Positions 53,701 through 61,215 of a stretch of 64,000 nt of DNA are shown here, in pieces. The notes below the pieces were generated by a model. That model made no database searches, was not told where the DNA came from, and was given only the letters and a program-made list of their open reading frames with translations. Position 1 is the first letter of the stretch, and every line of letters begins with the position of its first letter. The DNA is from Bradyrhizobium embrapense (GTDB lineage Bacteria; Pseudomonadota; Alphaproteobacteria; Rhizobiales; Xanthobacteraceae), in NCBI RefSeq assembly GCF_001189235.2, contig NZ_LFIP02000004.1, positions 744,001-808,000 on the forward strand, read 5' to 3'. Both the position numbers and the translations under genes were made by a program.

Positions 53701-56383
53701 CGCCAGAGGACACGATCTCATTGCCTCCGGCAAAGACCGCGACGTTGCTCGTCACCGCGCCGGCAACGTTGAGCGCACCACCGCTCGACACCGCGATGTC
53801 GTGCGCCACAGCTCCAGACGCAATGTTCAGCACGCCACCGCCGATGACGGTCGAGTGGTCTATTGCGCCTCCCGACGACACGTTGACCGTGCCGCCCGAA
53901 ATCCCGGTTCCAGAACCGGTCACACCGGTGACAATACCTCCGGCGAATACATTCTCGATGCCGCCGGCAAAGACCGAGACATTGCTCAGAACCGTGCCGC
54001 CAATGTTGAAGACGCCGCCGCTCGAGACGGAGATATGGTCGGCCGTCGCACCCGACGAGACATTCAGGTCACCGCCATTGAAGACTGTCGCATATTCGAA
54101 CGACGCTCCGGAGAGAACGTCGACCAATCCGGAAATTGCGGTGCCCGAACCGGCAGCACCGGTGACGGAGCCACCTGCAGAGACGATTTCGTGGGCGCCG
54201 TTTTGAACAATGACATTGCTGGTGATCCTACCCTGCACATTGAGCGTGCCACCCGACAGGGTGACGTCGTGCGCCGTCGCGCCGGCGGAAACATTCAAGG
54301 CGCCGCCGCTGAAGACCACGGTGTTGAACGTCAGGCCGCCAGACGTAACGTTCTCCACGCCTCCGCTTGAAACAGCCGCCCCAGCCGAACCGCCGGCCGA
54401 CACATTCAATACACCGCCGCTTGAAATCCCGGCGCTAATGGTGACGCCGCCTGAGGAAATCGTCTGATTGCCACCCGACAGAATCGTGGCGCCGGAATCG
54501 ACGCCACCATTGAAGACGGCCTCGAATCCGCCAGACAGGATCGTGCCCGTCGCGCTGCCACCGGCTGAAACGGCACTACCGTTGAACGATCCGAGTTGGA
54601 AGTAGCCACCGCTCAGCACCGTCGTGCCGGCCGCCGTGCCACCGCTCAGCACGGTCATGCCGCCGGAGTTGGAGATTGTCGTTCCGGATACCGCGCCGCC
54701 CGAGGTGACCTGCGCGCCGCCGTTGTCGACAATCGTGGTTGATATCGCAAGGCCACCGAAGTTCACACTGAGCTGACCGCCCGAAACGGTCGTGTTGCTT
54801 ACGGTTCCACCCGCCAAACCACCCGATCCCTGGAACGACGGAATGCCGACTTGCATGAAGCCGCCACTGCCAACGATGGTGCCCAGGGCCGTGCCGCCCG
54901 CAAGCACGTTCTCCGTTCCATTCGCGCTGACGGTGATAGCGGAGGTTGAGCCGCCCGACAGAACCTCGAGGATCGGGCCACTACCCACCGAATAGCCGCT
55001 CACGACAGCGCCAGGCCCCACCTCAAGGTCGGTACCGCTGCCGAAAGTGGCGTTGGAAAGCTGCGAAACGGACGCTCCGCTGACCAGCTCTAGAGCGCCG
55101 AAATTGGTGATCGAAACGCCACTGAGGGACCCGCCTGAAAACAGCTTCAGCAGACCGCCATCGACCAACGTGCCGTTTGCCGATCCGCCGGAAAGGACGT
55201 CAATCTCACCGCCGCCGAAAACATGGGCGCCGTTCTCAGCACCTCCGGACGAAACGGTTTCCAGGCCACCGTTGTGAATGTTGACGTTACTGGTCGTGCT
55301 TCCCGCGAGATTGAATTGGCCACCGCTGTTCACATCGATGTCATGCGCCGACGCGCCAGCCTGCAAGTTCAGGGCGCCATTGCCGTTGACAGCAACGTAG
55401 CCGACGGAGGCCCCCGCGGATGCATTCATTGTGCCGACGACGGTAACCGTTGGGACGCCGGACGAATCCAGTGATCCGCTGACGGCACCGCCGGAAGAGA
55501 CATTCAATGTGGCGCCGCTCGCAATGAATGCGTCGCTCGTCACCGTACCCAGGAGGCCAACCGTTGCTCCGCTCGATACGGTAAAATCGTGAACGGCGGC
55601 CCCGGCTGCGATGCCGGCCGAGGCACCGGACGATAAGGTGAAGAACTCGGACAGGCCTCCGGAGAGGACATTGAGCGAGCCTCCCGACACCGTAAAGGAC
55701 CGCGCATTGCCCCCGGAGAGCACGTTCAGCGTACCGCCCGACACATCGAAGTTCTGCGCATTGCCTCCCGAAAGAACATTCTCGGTGCCGCCGGCGAACA
55801 CCTCCGAGTTGCTGGTCTGGGAACCTGCAAGATTGAGGATGCCGCCACTGCTGACGCCGAAGTCGTGGACCGTCGCGCCATTGTCGGCCGTGACAAGGCC
55901 GCCATTCCTGACCGTGAAGTAGGAGAGCTGGCCGCCCGAGGTCACGCTGACCGTACCACCCGACACGATCGTCTCGTCGCTGCCGGGAGCGCCCGTCTCG
56001 ATGCCGCCGGAAGAGATCACAACAAGGCCGCTCGAAAAGACCTCAACGTGGCTTGTCACCGTTCCGACAACGTTCAGCGTGCCGCCCGACGACACGGTAA
56101 GGAACGACGCCGCACCGCCTGAGGAAACGTTGACCGTGCCGCCTGCATACACGGTGGCAGAGACGCCGAGACCGCCGCTGGAGATAGTCTGGCTGCCGCC
56201 GGACACAATAGTGGCGCCGCTGTCGACACCACCGCTCGAAATCACCTCGGAGCCGCCGGACACAGTCGTTCCAGTGGCGCTGCCCGCGGACTCAATGATC
56301 AGCGTGCCGCCAGCCAGGACGGTATCGCCGGATTCCGTGCCAGAAGATACAGTAACGGTGGCGCCGCTGGAAATCGTCTGCAT
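50705..56383 (-). CDS. Giant strand-loop-strand repeat surface protein with seven tandem C-terminal domains
   Basis: The 1892-residue protein has, from residue 1 to about 1010, autotransporter-passenger-type strand-loop-strand repeats built on V-x-S-G-G-x words, as in AIDA/TibA adhesins. Residues about 1010-1760 are seven units of about 109 residues (ASNV..., SLFSVSDAEGDTITQYAFWD, YVFGPGGS.DTLWVRANDG). A 130-residue tail (about 1760-1892) follows. There is no N-terminal signal peptide and no C-terminal beta-barrel, so type V secretion is unlikely; a type I (C-terminal signal) route is possible but no calcium-binding RTX nonapeptides are visible. GGAGG seven bases upstream supports the start. 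A truncated heptosyltransferase lies just upstream. Confidence 0.88.
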   Translation of the reverse strand: MQTISSGATVTVSSGTESGDTVLAGGTLIIESAGSATGTTVSGGSEVISSGGVDSGATIVSGGSQTISSGGLGVSATVYAGGTVNVSSGGAASFLTVSSGGTLNVVGTVTSHVEVFSSGLVVISSGGIETGAPGSDETIVSGGTVSVTSGGQLSYFTVRNGGLVTADNGATVHDFGVSSGGILNLAGSQTSNSEVFAGGTENVLSGGNAQNFDVSGGTLNVLSGGNARSFTVSGGSLNVLSGGLSEFFTLSSGASAGIAAGAAVHDFTVSSGATVGLLGTVTSDAFIASGATLNVSSGGAVSGSLDSSGVPTVTVVGTMNASAGASVGYVAVNGNGALNLQAGASAHDIDVNSGGQFNLAGSTTSNVNIHNGGLETVSSGGAENGAHVFGGGEIDVLSGGSANGTLVDGGLLKLFSGGSLSGVSITNFGALELVSGASVSQLSNATFGSGTDLEVGPGAVVSGYSVGSGPILEVLSGGSTSAITVSANGTENVLAGGTALGTIVGSGGFMQVGIPSFQGSGGLAGGTVSNTTVSGGQLSVNFGGLAISTTIVDNGGAQVTSGGAVSGTTISNSGGMTVLSGGTAAGTTVLSGGYFQLGSFNGSAVSAGGSATGTILSGGFEAVFNGGVDSGATILSGGNQTISSGGVTISAGISSGGVLNVSAGGSAGAAVSSGGVENVTSGGLTFNTVVFSGGALNVSAGATAHDVTLSGGTLNVQGRITSNVIVQNGAHEIVSAGGSVTGAAGSGTAISGLVDVLSGASFEYATVFNGGDLNVSSGATADHISVSSGGVFNIGGTVLSNVSVFAGGIENVFAGGIVTGVTGSGTGISGGTVNVSSGGAIDHSTVIGGGVLNIASGAVAHDIAVSSGGALNVAGAVTSNVAVFAGGNEIVSSGGSTGPVTISGGVVELRAGSVANGGITFSGSGGQLKIDGTSLAGTTISSLVLGDSIDLAGLNFVSGGSATLRAGNILHVTEGASSFDLQLDATPGVRFSVSADSGTGTLVTTRADIAPVTSASNVHAGSGQTSVLASSLFTVSDADGDPITQYAFWDTQGHGHWVVNGVVQATNAEIDVAAANLSQVSYVFGPSGSTDTLLVRANDGTIWGNWTQFTAKAFGDNPPTVNASNVTAAHGQTSAAASSLFTASDPDGDTLTQYAFWDTGGNGHFVVNGVAQAAGVEIDVSAANLSQVSYVFGPTGSTPDTLWVRANDGMLWSAWKSFTATPGPDHAPVVTASNVTANHGQASALASTLFTTSDADNDTITQYAFWDTGGNGHFVVNGVAQASGVEIDVAAANLSQVSYVFGPGGSASDTLWVRANDGSMWSAWKSFTATPGPDTAPVMTASNVAALHGEFSTSASSLFSVSDAEGDTITQYAFWDTGGNGHFVVNGVTQAANTEIDVSAANLSQVSYVFGPGGSTPDTLWVKANDGSMWSAWKSFTATPGPDTAPVVTASNVAALHGEFSTSASSLFSVSDAEGDTITQYAFWDTGGNGHFVVNGVAQAANTEIDVSAANLSQVSYVFGPGGSTPDTLWVKANDGSMWSAWKSFTATPGPDTAPVVTASNVVAVHGELSTSASSLFSVSDAEGDTITQYAFWDTGGNGHFVVNGVAQAANTEIDVSAANLSQVSYVFGPGGSASDTLWVKANDGSMWSAWKSFTATPGPDHPPVVSASNVVTVSGQTFAASNLFSATDADGDTITKYALWDSNSNGHWSINGTSQPVNTEIDVTAAQLAQATYQAGSGTDQLWIRANDGIAWGAWQPFNVTGESSSNATIASGATLELPGASNAAVMFQGSTGTLKLDNSASFAGTVAGMTGSDAIDFANISFANVHTPSFSGNASGGTLTVTDGTVTASIALLGNYMASTFTTSSDGHGGTLVVDPPATQVSQLAQPQHA
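51100..53350 (-). repeat. Seven 327-bp in-frame tandem repeats inside the giant surface protein gene
   Basis: The period is 327 bp (109 codons), seen by the recurrence of the ACGTTCGATGCCGTCA-type word near 51701, 52028, 52355 and 52682. Units 4, 5 and 6 (about 51450-52430) are nearly identical at the DNA level, differing at only a few positions, while units 1 and 7 are the most diverged. This pattern is expected from recent duplication or gene conversion and predicts length variation between strains. Confidence 0.92.
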
Positions 56384-56464
56384 CGCTCTGCCTCCAGGCC
56401 AGAATGAAATTCATTTGCCGGTATCGGGCATCGATGCCGCACGGGCGTCGACGTCCTTTATGCG

Positions 56465-57178
56465 CTATGCTTTGGCGCCGACCGGAAATCCCGGTATGCG
56501 CTGAATAACCTGCTTGACGTGATCGCCCGTAATCAGCCGCGTGCATTCAAATTGTCGCTGTGAACTTGCGTGCCGCGGACACCACAGGAAATCCTTGTGG
56601 TCGAAACGTAGCCGCGGATCGTTCCCGCAACTGTTGCACGCGTGAAAATTGAGAACGCGGTAAGGCTTGCAACCGTGCGTGTCCTTGAATTTCACGGCAT
56701 AGGGAAACCATCCCACTGTATCGCCGAGCGTCCCGACCGGAAACTGGGTCAGGACAGCGCGATCTTTCGCCGCGTATTCATGATCAAGGACGGATTCGCC
56801 CTGCTGGGAGATTTCTATTCCGAAACGGATGTCGTAGCGCTTGCTGCTGTTGGCATAGCCTCCGGCGGACTCCGTTTCAAACAACACGTTGCCTGTGTCG
56901 ATATCCCAAATCCTCGCCTTCCAGGGCTGCTCGCCATGAGGGCAAACAATTCGCGCGTCGTCATTGAAGTCGAAGCGCAGTCCTTTTGGACCGACCTGGG
57001 TGGGCAGTTTGGCCGCCGCAGGATAGGCAGGCTTCGGAGCATCGGCATTCGACCAGACAGCCTCCGACTTGACCGGCGCGGCGTCGGTCGAACGATCCAC
57101 GACTACGTTGGGTTGTTCCGGCAAATGGTCCGCCGGGCGTTTCAGCGCGATCGCCGGCGCAACGGTAATCGCATTCAC
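56465..57178 (-). CDS. Internally deleted O-heptosyltransferase (TibC/Aah-like)
   Basis: The 237-residue frame matches both ends of the autotransporter strand-loop-strand O-heptosyltransferase family. The N-terminal part has PKGLRFDFND, ARIWDIDTGNVLFET, VLTQFPVGTLGDTVGWFPYA; the C-terminal part has NFHACNSCGND, FDHKDFLWCPRH, QFECTRLIT. In full-length relatives (about 400 residues) some 150-200 residues of GT-B catalytic region lie between HGCK and PYRV; here the two are joined in frame. The Cys residues of the iron-finger motif survive but much of the sugar-nucleotide site should be gone. A GTG at 57178 with GGGG eight bases upstream gives the best start. It is probably inactive, or a modified protein. 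Confidence 0.75.
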   Translation of the reverse strand: MNAITVAPAIALKRPADHLPEQPNVVVDRSTDAAPVKSEAVWSNADAPKPAYPAAAKLPTQVGPKGLRFDFNDDARIVCPHGEQPWKARIWDIDTGNVLFETESAGGYANSSKRYDIRFGIEISQQGESVLDHEYAAKDRAVLTQFPVGTLGDTVGWFPYAVKFKDTHGCKPYRVLNFHACNSCGNDPRLRFDHKDFLWCPRHASSQRQFECTRLITGDHVKQVIQRIPGFPVGAKA

Positions 57179-57718
57179 GAAAAAACCCCTGCACTGAAAT
57201 ATACAGAAAAGGTATGCGAGATTGATAACCTCGTCACCAAACCTTGGCGAGTACCTCCTCGGGGCTGCTCCGGAATCGCAGAAGCGGAACAACACACAAC
57301 CATGAGCTGCAGTTCCGGAAAGCCACCCGAACCATCTATGTCTTCAACTACAAGACGAGCACGGGCTCATGGGAGCCTCTCTCCGATAAGAGGGGTGAAC
57401 CGCTCTGTCTCCTGCTGATGGCCGAGCTCGACGTCACGAAGCATTACGGCCGACGGGCAGCCTGACGCAGCGGCGGGAGGGCAGTCGTCTGCCCTGGAGC
57501 GGCAAGCGCGAGATGCTGACTCAAGTCGAGCGCATTTCGAAGCGCCAATGGTCATCGACCAAGGCGAAGGCGCACGACCTCCATCACGACGACGAGGCTA
57601 ACAGGACGCACGGATCAAGCGCATCAAGCAGGCGGCCGGAAAGTGAACATTTGTCGGGATGGATTCGGCGGTCTCGTCGGAATGAAAATCAAAAGATCCG
57701 ATAAGCGCTTGAAAACAT
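57179..57718. other. Stretch without a supported gene
   Basis: About 540 bp between the heptosyltransferase remnant and tRNA-Gly. A 73-codon plus-strand frame (57244-57465) lacks a ribosome site and family features, and others are shorter or shadow-like. It probably holds the promoter of the surface-protein unit on its left side. No promoter could be assigned confidently. Confidence 0.5.
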
Positions 57719-57792
57719 TGGAGCGGGTGAAGGGAATCGAACCCTCGTATTCAGCTTGGAAGGCTGCTGCTCTACCATTGAGCTACACCCGC
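57719..57792 (-). tRNA. tRNA-Gly (anticodon TCC)
   Basis: The 74-nt gene reads GCGGGTGTAGCTC from the 5' end, with acceptor stem GCGGGTG/CACCCGC, anticodon loop CTTCCAA (TCC) and T loop GGTTCGATTCC. The CCA end is encoded (discriminator T). All arms pair. No integrase gene or attachment repeat was seen beside it in this window. Confidence 0.95.
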
Positions 57793-57922
57793 GTCGGACG
57801 ATCCCCTAACACGGCCGGACGGCCGCCTCAACTGCCACGGCGTACGGCCTTGTGGTCCGGTAAACGCAAACATTTCCGTGCAATCCGCCCGGTTCCTAGC
57901 CTGGATGGGGCGGACGGCGGCC

Positions 57923-57951
57923 TTAACAGCGGCAGATTCGCCACCTATATT
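57923..57951 (+). promoter_or_regulatory. Strong sigma70-type promoter of a short transcript
   Basis: TTAACA (57923-57928), a 17-base spacer, then TATATT (57946-57951). Each hexamer is one base from the sigma70 consensus and the spacing is ideal. Transcription should start near 57958, giving a 28-nt leader before the ribosome site-rich small frame and ending at the terminator at 58129. Confidence 0.6.
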
Positions 57952-57985
57952 GCGGGTCCCATCAACAAAGAAAGGAGGTGATCCA

Positions 57986-58030
57986 GTGTCTTGTCTCAAG
58001 CGCTGTCACCTCGCTGGGATCGCCCGCTAG
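57986..58030 (+). CDS. 14-residue peptide with a 16-nt Shine-Dalgarno match
   Basis: The frame GTG...TAG encodes VSCLKRCHLAGIAR. AAAGGAGGTGATCCAG (57971-57986) just before it is fully complementary to the conserved 3' end of 16S rRNA (CTGGATCACCTCCTTT) over 16 bases. GGAGG is spaced 7 bases from GTG, the ideal distance. Such an extreme match is rare. The peptide has two Cys and four basic residues and no signal or membrane segment. Whether the peptide or the ribosome binding itself matters is unknown. Confidence 0.45.
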   Translation: MSCLKRCHLAGIAR

Positions 58031-58096
58031 GCGCTGAGTAATCAGCCTGGCATCGGGGCGCTCTCAGCCCTGGACCAGCGAGACAACAAATCCGGG

Positions 58097-58129
58097 GGCG
58101 CGGCGGAAGCGATTCCGCCGCGCCTTTTT
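58097..58129 (+). terminator. Perfect rho-independent terminator
   Basis: GGCGCGGCGGAA (58097-58108) and TTCCGCCGCGCC (58113-58124) make a perfect 12-bp stem with GCGA tetraloop, followed by TTTTT. It ends the short transcript starting near 57958. The next gene on this strand begins 250 bp later and needs its own promoter. Confidence 0.9.
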
Positions 58130-58381
58130 GCCTGTCCGGGCCCAGGCGATTCGCCGCCGCCATGCCGCCGGCGGGATACATTGTCGCAGCACAGAAACCC
58201 GCCAGTTCGCTACACACGAAATGTCGGCGTGGGTGGGCGCGAGACGTCCTAGCCAGAAGCATGATCCGGCACGGTGCGAAGCGGTTTTCCCCCGACAAAC
58301 GCAAAGCATTTGCGCGGAGATCATGCCCGAACAATCATCGCGCCTTGGCGCCTGCCGTATTTGAAATGAGGAGCTTACAAG

Positions 58382-58768
58382 ATGCTTTATGCCATCCTGG
58401 CCTACCACGTCGAAGCCGAGGTCAAGTCGTGGAGTGCCGACGAGGACGCAGCCGTCATGGCGGGTCTGCGCGAGGTCCATCAGCGGCTGAAGGGGCGGCT
58501 CGGACCGGCTGCACGCCTCGGCGAAACCCGCAACGCCAGCACGCTGCGCGGGCCCGGCCACGGCATGGTGATCGACGGCCCGTTCTCGGAGACCAAGGAG
58601 CAGCTGCTCGGCTTCTACGTGATCGATTGCGCCGATGAAGCCGAAGCGATCGCCGCGGCGCGCGACCTGCGCAGCGTCAACCCGTCGGCGGTCTACGAGA
58701 TCCGCCCGCTGAAGCTCTATATCCCCGGCGCACCGTTTCCGGAAACCGCAGGTCCCAGCGAAGCGTAG
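58382..58768 (+). CDS. YciI/DGPF-domain protein
   Basis: The 128-residue protein of the YCII-related (DGPFSET) family shows MVIDGPFSETKEQLLGFYVIDC near 60 and ends EIRPLKLYIPGAPFPE. Such proteins have a ferredoxin-like fold and are often linked to ECF sigma factors, which are not present here. GAGGAG eight bases upstream fixes the start. Function unknown. Confidence 0.88.
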   Translation: MLYAILAYHVEAEVKSWSADEDAAVMAGLREVHQRLKGRLGPAARLGETRNASTLRGPGHGMVIDGPFSETKEQLLGFYVIDCADEAEAIAAARDLRSVNPSAVYEIRPLKLYIPGAPFPETAGPSEA

Positions 58769-58776
58769 CGAGTCCT

Positions 58777-59184
58777 TTAGCGGCTGGAGCGTCTCGGCAA
58801 TTTCGGCAGCTTGCTCGGATCGAACTTCGGCAGCGGCAGATCCGGCGGCGGCTCGGGTGCCGCCTCCTGGCTCGGAATCAGCGTCACCTCGAAGGCGAGA
58901 TCGGGCACGGCATCGGCCCTGCCCTTGCAGGTCGCTATCGCGCCGCTGAAGATGCCCTCGAGCCGCACCACGAGGTCGTCGGTGCCGAACACGGTCGCAT
59001 GACCGTCGGAATGCCGACTGGCCTTGAGAACGGCGGAGAAGCGCTCGCCGTCGACCTCATAGGTGCCGCTGTAGAGCATGATGGCGTCGCTGCCCCACAG
59101 CCTGCCGTCGGCCACATGCACGATGCCGGTGCCGTCAGCGAGCGACGTTCGAAACCACGCCGCATAGGTGCCGTTCTTGAGCAT
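58777..59184 (-). CDS. GrlR-like small regulatory protein
   Basis: The 135-residue protein begins MLKNGTYAAWFRTSLADGTGIVHVADGRLWGSD and continues with MLYSGTYEVDGERFSAVLKASRH, the beta-barrel-like N-terminus of the GrlR family (first described as a type III secretion repressor in enteropathogens and widespread in rhizobia). The C-terminus is a Pro-rich tail (PEPPPDLPLPKFDPSKLPKLP). It converges with the YciI-like gene. No secretion genes are near, so the enteric role should not be transferred. Confidence 0.6.
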   Translation of the reverse strand: MLKNGTYAAWFRTSLADGTGIVHVADGRLWGSDAIMLYSGTYEVDGERFSAVLKASRHSDGHATVFGTDDLVVRLEGIFSGAIATCKGRADAVPDLAFEVTLIPSQEAAPEPPPDLPLPKFDPSKLPKLPRRSSR

Positions 59185-59285
59185 GGAGCCTGTCTCGACT
59201 CGCTCCGTTTCTCCGCAAACGATCTGGGCACCGTTGCGTTAACAGGCGGTGAAGGAACTCGCGGTGAAGGAACTTGGCCCCAAGC

Positions 59286-60083
59286 TCACTGGCCGTCGAT
59301 CTGCCGTCCCATGATGGCGATCGCCTTCTGATAGACCCCTGCGGCGTTCCATGCCTCGATCGCGGCGAAATTGGGTTCCCCCGGCTGATAGCCGGCGCCG
59401 GCGCGCCAGCCATTGGCGCGCAGGAAGTTCGCCGTGGAGGCCAGAGCATTAGCGGCGACGTCGAGATTGCCGGTGCCATAGGCGAGGACGTTCTTCGGCA
59501 TGAACTGGGTCTGGCCGATTTCGCCATGCATCGAGCCGCGCGTGCTGCCGGACAGACTGCCGCGGTCGATCAGCTTCAGCGCGGCATAGAGCTGGTCGGT
59601 GAAGAACTCGGGACGGCGGCAGTCGTAGGCAAGCGTCGCGATCGACGACAGCATGTTCTGGTTGCCGCGCTGGCTGCCGAAGCCGCTCTCCATGCCCCAG
59701 ATCGCGATCAAGGGCCCCGGCGGGACGCCGTAGCGCTGCTGGATCGAGGCGAACAGGGCCGCCTGCGATTGCTTTAGCGAACGGCCGCGCGCAACGATGG
59801 TCGCAGATCCCCGCTTGGCCATGAATTGCTCGAGCGACAGGCCAAAACTGCGCTGGCCGCGATCCGCGGCGATCGTCGCACTGGCGTAGTGCGCCTGCAT
59901 CAACGCGTCGATCGCGGTGGCGCCGACGCCCTTGGCCCTCGCCTCGCCGGCAAACTGCTCCTTCCAGGCTTCGAATCCGCCGGGCCCGTTGCCGCATTGC
60001 GCCGCTTTCGCCTCTGCGCCCAGCGTTGCAACCATCACGACGATGGCGAGCGCCGACGTCGCAATCTGCCAGCCCCTGATCAT
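59286..60083 (-). CDS. Lytic murein transglycosylase (MltB/SLT_2 type)
   Basis: The 265-residue periplasmic enzyme cleaves peptidoglycan glycan strands. Its signal peptide is cleaved near AKAAQ. The catalytic Glu132 lies in LIAIWGMESGFGSQRG, followed by GEIGQTQFMPKNVLAYG and NFLRANGW, standard for the MltB family. Minimal length, without a peptidoglycan-binding domain. A standalone gene with a 284-bp upstream spacer in which I see nothing further. Confidence 0.92.
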   Translation of the reverse strand: MIRGWQIATSALAIVVMVATLGAEAKAAQCGNGPGGFEAWKEQFAGEARAKGVGATAIDALMQAHYASATIAADRGQRSFGLSLEQFMAKRGSATIVARGRSLKQSQAALFASIQQRYGVPPGPLIAIWGMESGFGSQRGNQNMLSSIATLAYDCRRPEFFTDQLYAALKLIDRGSLSGSTRGSMHGEIGQTQFMPKNVLAYGTGNLDVAANALASTANFLRANGWRAGAGYQPGEPNFAAIEAWNAAGVYQKAIAIMGRQIDGQ

Positions 60084-60367
60084 CCGAAACCTCCTCCGAA
60101 AAATGTGCCGCTGCCCCTGCCGGGCGCGGCGCTGACGATGGCCTGATGTAGATGACCCGACGATGAACGATCCGCCTCAGATTCGGCCGCGGACCGCCAC
60201 GATATGTCGCCGGTAGCGGATTGGCCATCCCGGCCAGATCAGGCAGGCCGGGACATTTGGCCCTTGCGTTCCGGCGGATTCGACCGCGACGGGCGAGCCC
60301 CGCAACACGGCGCTTGACATTGACGCTAACGAGAAGGTGCTAGGCCGACCCTCGACAGGAGATCGCG

Positions 60368-60868
60368 ATGCGGATTCAGGAGGCGGCACACCATCTTGGC
60401 GTGAGTGCACGGACGCTTCGGCACTATGAGGCGGCTGGCCTGATCGTGCCGCGCCGGAATTCGAACGGCTATCGAAGCTACGCCGCGTTGGAGATCGAGC
60501 GGGCTGCGTGGGTGAGAGACCTCATCGCCGCGGGCTTCTCGACCCGCGAGCTTCGCAACCTCCTGACCGCGCTTGAGGACGGCCGGCGCGGCGCGCGCGT
60601 GAACTGCTCCGCAGTAATGCAGGAGAAGCTCGACCAGATCGATCGGGCGATCGCGGCGCTGCGCAAGCGGCGGCGCGCCTTGTCGCGCCGTCTGGCCGGA
60701 CCGGATGGCGGTCGCAGCAACATCAGAACATCAGGACCTGGCGATGAAGATACTCAATATCCTGGCGAGACGTTACCTGCCGCTCGAGGGCCTGGACGAG
60801 GCCGTGGCCTTCCACGAAGCCCTGATCGGCCAAAAGGCGCGACTTCGCTTCGACTATCCCGAATATGA
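60368..60868 (+). CDS. MerR-family transcriptional regulator (C-terminus overlaps next gene)
   Basis: The regulator begins MRIQEAAHHLGVSARTLRHYEAAGLI, the MerR winged-helix with its RYYE-like segment, and continues NSNGYRSYAALEIERAAWVRDLIAAGFS. A coiled-coil helix follows (MQEKLDQIDRAIAALRKRRRALSRRL). After about residue 115 the sequence is Gly/Pro/Arg-rich and overlaps the VOC gene by 125 bp in another frame. A frameshift may have extended it past its natural end. AGGAG six bases upstream supports the ATG. Confidence 0.82.
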   Translation: MRIQEAAHHLGVSARTLRHYEAAGLIVPRRNSNGYRSYAALEIERAAWVRDLIAAGFSTRELRNLLTALEDGRRGARVNCSAVMQEKLDQIDRAIAALRKRRRALSRRLAGPDGGRSNIRTSGPGDEDTQYPGETLPAARGPGRGRGLPRSPDRPKGATSLRLSRI

Positions 60869-61130
60869 TCTCAGGCTGGCGCAGGTCGCCACGATCCTGT
60901 TCATTGCAGGGACGGAACAGAGCCTGAAGCCGTTCACGGCGACGCATCTGACGTTTCTGGTCGACGATATCGACGCATTCGCCGCGCATCTCCCCGGCAT
61001 CGGCGCTACGGTACTTGAGGCCCCCAAACAGGTCCCGACCGGCCGCAACATGCTGGTGCTGCATCCGGACCAGATCCGCGTCGAATATGTCGAGCATCGC
61101 GACAAGCATCCCGCCGACGTGTTGCCGTGA
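60744..61130 (+). CDS. Glyoxalase/VOC-family protein
   Basis: The 128-residue protein has a VOC-like beta-alpha-beta fold, with AVAFHEALIGQKARLRFDYPEYDLRLAQVATILFIAG near the start and ATHLTFLVDDIDAFAAHLPGIGATVLEAP in the second half (TFLVDD and IRVEYVEHR are typical). AGGA seven bases upstream supports the ATG. It is probably the regulatory target of the overlapping MerR gene. The reaction is unknown. Confidence 0.8.
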   Translation: MKILNILARRYLPLEGLDEAVAFHEALIGQKARLRFDYPEYDLRLAQVATILFIAGTEQSLKPFTATHLTFLVDDIDAFAAHLPGIGATVLEAPKQVPTGRNMLVLHPDQIRVEYVEHRDKHPADVLP

Positions 61131-61215
61131 GGACGTGCTGCCTTTGAGCAGGTCAACCACACGGCCGCGATGACGGCAGCGCCACCTCGCAAAATGCCGC
61201 AAGCGATGCCGCTCG

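Larger units (their letters stand above)
57958..58129 (+). ncRNA. Candidate structured short RNA with leader peptide
   Basis: A transcript of about 170 nt is framed by the promoter at 57923-57951 and the terminator at 58097-58129. The segment CCAGCGAGACAA (58075-58086) can pair with CTCGCTGG (58010-58017, 8 bp) or with TTGTCTC (57991-57997, 7 bp), but not both, because both use 58080-58082. A 6-bp stem GCTGAG/CTCAGC (58033-58038 with 58063-58068) sits inside. A 14-codon frame with a very strong ribosome site lies at its 5' end. This is the layout of an attenuator-like RNA or peptide-coding small RNA. I know of no named family match. Extents are inferred. Confidence 0.5.

Noticed and set aside
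57244..57465. 73-codon plus-strand frame with a protein-like middle
   Set aside because: No ribosome site before its start and no family features; kept only as part of an unassigned stretch.
57971..57986. Possible fragment of a 16S rRNA gene in antisense
   Set aside because: Identity with the complement of the 16S 3' end is limited to 16 bases and stops at the Shine-Dalgarno/start region; no other rRNA sequence lies around it.
57719..58129. Integration site of a mobile island at tRNA-Gly
   Set aside because: No integrase, transposase or duplicated tRNA 3' end was found in the neighbouring sequence.
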